A DNA stretch of 64,000 nucleotides from JBBQXY01 sp038209195 (GTDB lineage Bacteria; Chloroflexota; Ktedonobacteria; Ktedonobacterales; Ktedonobacteraceae). Below the pieces are notes generated by a model. That model searched no databases, was not told the origin of the DNA, and worked only from the letters and a program-made list of their open reading frames with translations. The stretch is taken from NCBI GenBank assembly GCA_038209195.1, contig JBBQXY010000006.1, positions 15,422 through 79,421 of the forward strand, written 5' to 3'. Numbering within the stretch: the stretch's first letter is position 1; each line of letters opens with the position of its first letter. Made by a program: the position numbers and the translations under genes. Shown one piece after another: positions 62,795 to 64,000 of the stretch.

Positions 62795-63778
62795 ATGCCA
62801 CATAAACAAGATCATCCATATATGCACCCACGCTTGACCGAGCGTCTCAATCGCAAGAAGGCACTCCTTGATCGCCATCGTCCTCTACCGAGCGATACTG
62901 TCCGTCGCTTAAACGATGACCTTCGTGTCTTCCTGACCTATCATTCCAATGCGATTGAGGGAAATAGTTTGACCTTACAAGAGACGCAAATGGTAATTGA
63001 TTATGGTATCACCATTCACGGACATCCACTTCGTGAATATCTGGAGGCAACCAACCATGCTCAGGCATATTCCTATGTCAACGAGTTGGTTGAGCGACGT
63101 GTACGCATTACCAGAGAAACTATCCTGACGCTGCATAACCTTGTAATGGATAAGATTTTAGAGTCAAAGGGGCAATTCCGCACGGTTCCCGTTTACATAC
63201 GCGGCTCTAACATGACACCGCCACCTGCCAGAGATGTGGAACGGCTGATGAGTGAGTGGGTGGCATGGATCAACGGTGTAGGCTTGGAGTATGACCCTGT
63301 CATGCGAGCAACAATTGCCCATCACGGCTTTGAAGCAGTACACGGGTTTGAGGATGGCAATGGCAGAGTTGGGCGTCTGCTGCTCAACCTCATGCTCATG
63401 CAAGAGAGCTATCCGCCTGCTTTGCTCCTCAATGATTGGCGGGTACGCTATATTCAAAGCCTACTTGCCGCGAACACAGGTAATTATGGACCATTACTAA
63501 ACCTGATCGGGCAATGTGTCGAGGCTGGACTTGACCTCTACCTGGAGGCATGTGTTGACGCACCAGAGTATCAACCTTTGCGCGAACTCGCGGATGCTTC
63601 CGGTTATCCTCTGGAATATCTTAGCTGGTTAGCACGCCAGGGACGGCTCGATGCCGTCAAGCGCAACGGACGTTGGCACAGTACACGAGAAGCCATTGAG
63701 CAATACAAGGTGCAAGCTGAGGAAGGGAAACAGAAGCGCGGTCGCCCCTCCCACCGCCAACATCCCCCAGAAGAATGA
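62795..63778 (+). CDS. Fic family protein with N-terminal inhibitory motif
   Basis: 327 aa from ATG 62795 (GGAAAG five bases upstream; the longer frame has no SD). Fic enzymes transfer AMP or another nucleotide part to a protein side chain. The catalytic loop is VHGFEDGNGRVGR, with His183 and Gly in place of the usual Pro of HPFxxGNGRxxR. The autoinhibitory motif (S/T)xxxE(G/N) is present as Ser51-Asn-Ala-Ile-Glu55-Gly56, so it is a class II Fic that blocks its own ATP site. The C-terminal 70 residues look like a small winged-helix or MerR-type DNA-binding part (ELADASGYPLEYLSWLARQG, RLDAVKRNGRWHSTREAI). An inverted repeat covers its promoter. The target is unknown. Confidence 0.93.
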   Translation: MPHKQDHPYMHPRLTERLNRKKALLDRHRPLPSDTVRRLNDDLRVFLTYHSNAIEGNSLTLQETQMVIDYGITIHGHPLREYLEATNHAQAYSYVNELVERRVRITRETILTLHNLVMDKILESKGQFRTVPVYIRGSNMTPPPARDVERLMSEWVAWINGVGLEYDPVMRATIAHHGFEAVHGFEDGNGRVGRLLLNLMLMQESYPPALLLNDWRVRYIQSLLAANTGNYGPLLNLIGQCVEAGLDLYLEACVDAPEYQPLRELADASGYPLEYLSWLARQGRLDAVKRNGRWHSTREAIEQYKVQAEEGKQKRGRPSHRQHPPEE

Positions 63779-63800
63779 ATCCAAGACCTATGAACACCCT

Positions 63801-63864
63801 GTAGGGGCCGCTTCAGCGCGCCCACCGCCGATTTATCGGCCCGGCCCGACTGCCGATAAATCGC
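63801..63864. repeat. Dispersed palindromic element, copy C (decayed right end)
   Basis: Begins GTAGGGGCCGCTTCAGCGCG, has the core CACCGCCGATTTATCGGC and then GCCGATAAATCG, but lacks the GGCCCCTAC ending of copies A and B. Located 23 bp after the fic stop. Confidence 0.8.
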
Positions 63865-63939
63865 AATACCATTCAAATAAGAATGAACGGCGACACCGTG
63901 TGTGTAGGGACAGGGGGACGAGGGGATGCGGACGCGGGG

Positions 63940-64000
63940 GCCTTGTGCCTGTCCTGCTGGGGGTTCTGGACATCCCACAGGACGAGGACAAGCACAAGGC
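63940..64000. repeat. Long imperfect inverted repeat at window edge
   Basis: GCCTTGTGCCTGTCCT at 63940 is the near-exact complement (one mismatch) of AGGACAAGCACAAGGC at the right edge, with an inner GTCCTG/CAGGAC pairing. The region is G-rich and non-coding. It may be a terminator-like hairpin or the end of another repeat family; the right boundary is not in the window. Confidence 0.6.

Noticed and set aside
63604..63978. 124-codon minus-strand frame at the right edge
   Set aside because: It crosses the palindromic repeat and lies antisense to fic; composition is that of a chance frame.
1..64000. tRNA, rRNA, prophage or insertion-sequence transposase genes
   Set aside because: Looked for cloverleaf-like, integrase-like and DDE-transposase-like sequence and found none that could be supported.

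Overview
The window is a bacterial chromosome segment of roughly even base composition. It has classic Shine-Dalgarno sites, lipoprotein signal peptides, a T-box leader and a CIRCE heat-shock operator, which suggests a Gram-positive-like or single-membrane cell plan. The gene content (ClpE-type unfoldase, sedolisin, OpuC-type transporter, several PAPS-type sulfotransferases, PQQ-propeller surface proteins) fits a soil Chloroflexota of the Ktedonobacteria type. That placement is inference from gene style; no rRNA or tRNA gene is present to test it.

Layout. 1-19 kb is mostly housekeeping and stress: an acyl-CoA dehydrogenase cut by the left edge; clpE behind a CIRCE operator; a glutaredoxin-thioredoxin reductase fusion; an osmoprotectant (OpuC-like) ABC operon with a large double-kinase hybrid sensor inserted between its ATPase and permease genes; a secreted sedolisin; a cupredoxin lipoprotein; and a proline T-box leader driving a B3/4-domain protein and proS. 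19-23 kb holds a phosphodiester glycosidase, an orphan secretion-type ATPase and a pentapeptide-repeat membrane protein next to a priming sugar transferase.

22.5-38 kb and 50.6-59 kb together look like a Wzx/Wzy-type surface polysaccharide locus. The minus strand carries the priming glycosyltransferase and four tandem sulfotransferases. The divergent plus strand carries a lipoprotein, a Wzz/kinase-like co-polymerase, an O-antigen-ligase/polymerase-like protein, an eroded alkaline-phosphatase-superfamily homologue, a flippase and an intact phosphodiesterase. Further on come a PslG-like glycoside hydrolase, four GT4 glycosyltransferases and a second intact phosphodiesterase. The simplest reading is that the cell builds and exports a sulfated polysaccharide.

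38-50 kb is a block of secreted or surface proteins: two divergent metallophosphatase-like proteins with altered metal motifs, a tandem duplication of a [PQQ-propeller + Tat-exported SnoaL-like] gene pair in which the first propeller gene is broken by one TGA codon, a third propeller paralogue, and a frameshifted phospholipase C-type relic. One C-terminal domain is shared between the metallophosphatase and the propellers. 59-64 kb holds a D,D-carboxypeptidase, a phospholipase D and a Fic protein whose promoter sits inside a perfect inverted repeat.

Non-coding themes: long, nearly loopless palindromes after genes; three copies of a dispersed palindromic element built on GCCGATTTATCGGC; and a recurring 11-bp-phased GGTT/AACC direct repeat upstream of surface and phosphatase genes that resembles a response-regulator operator.
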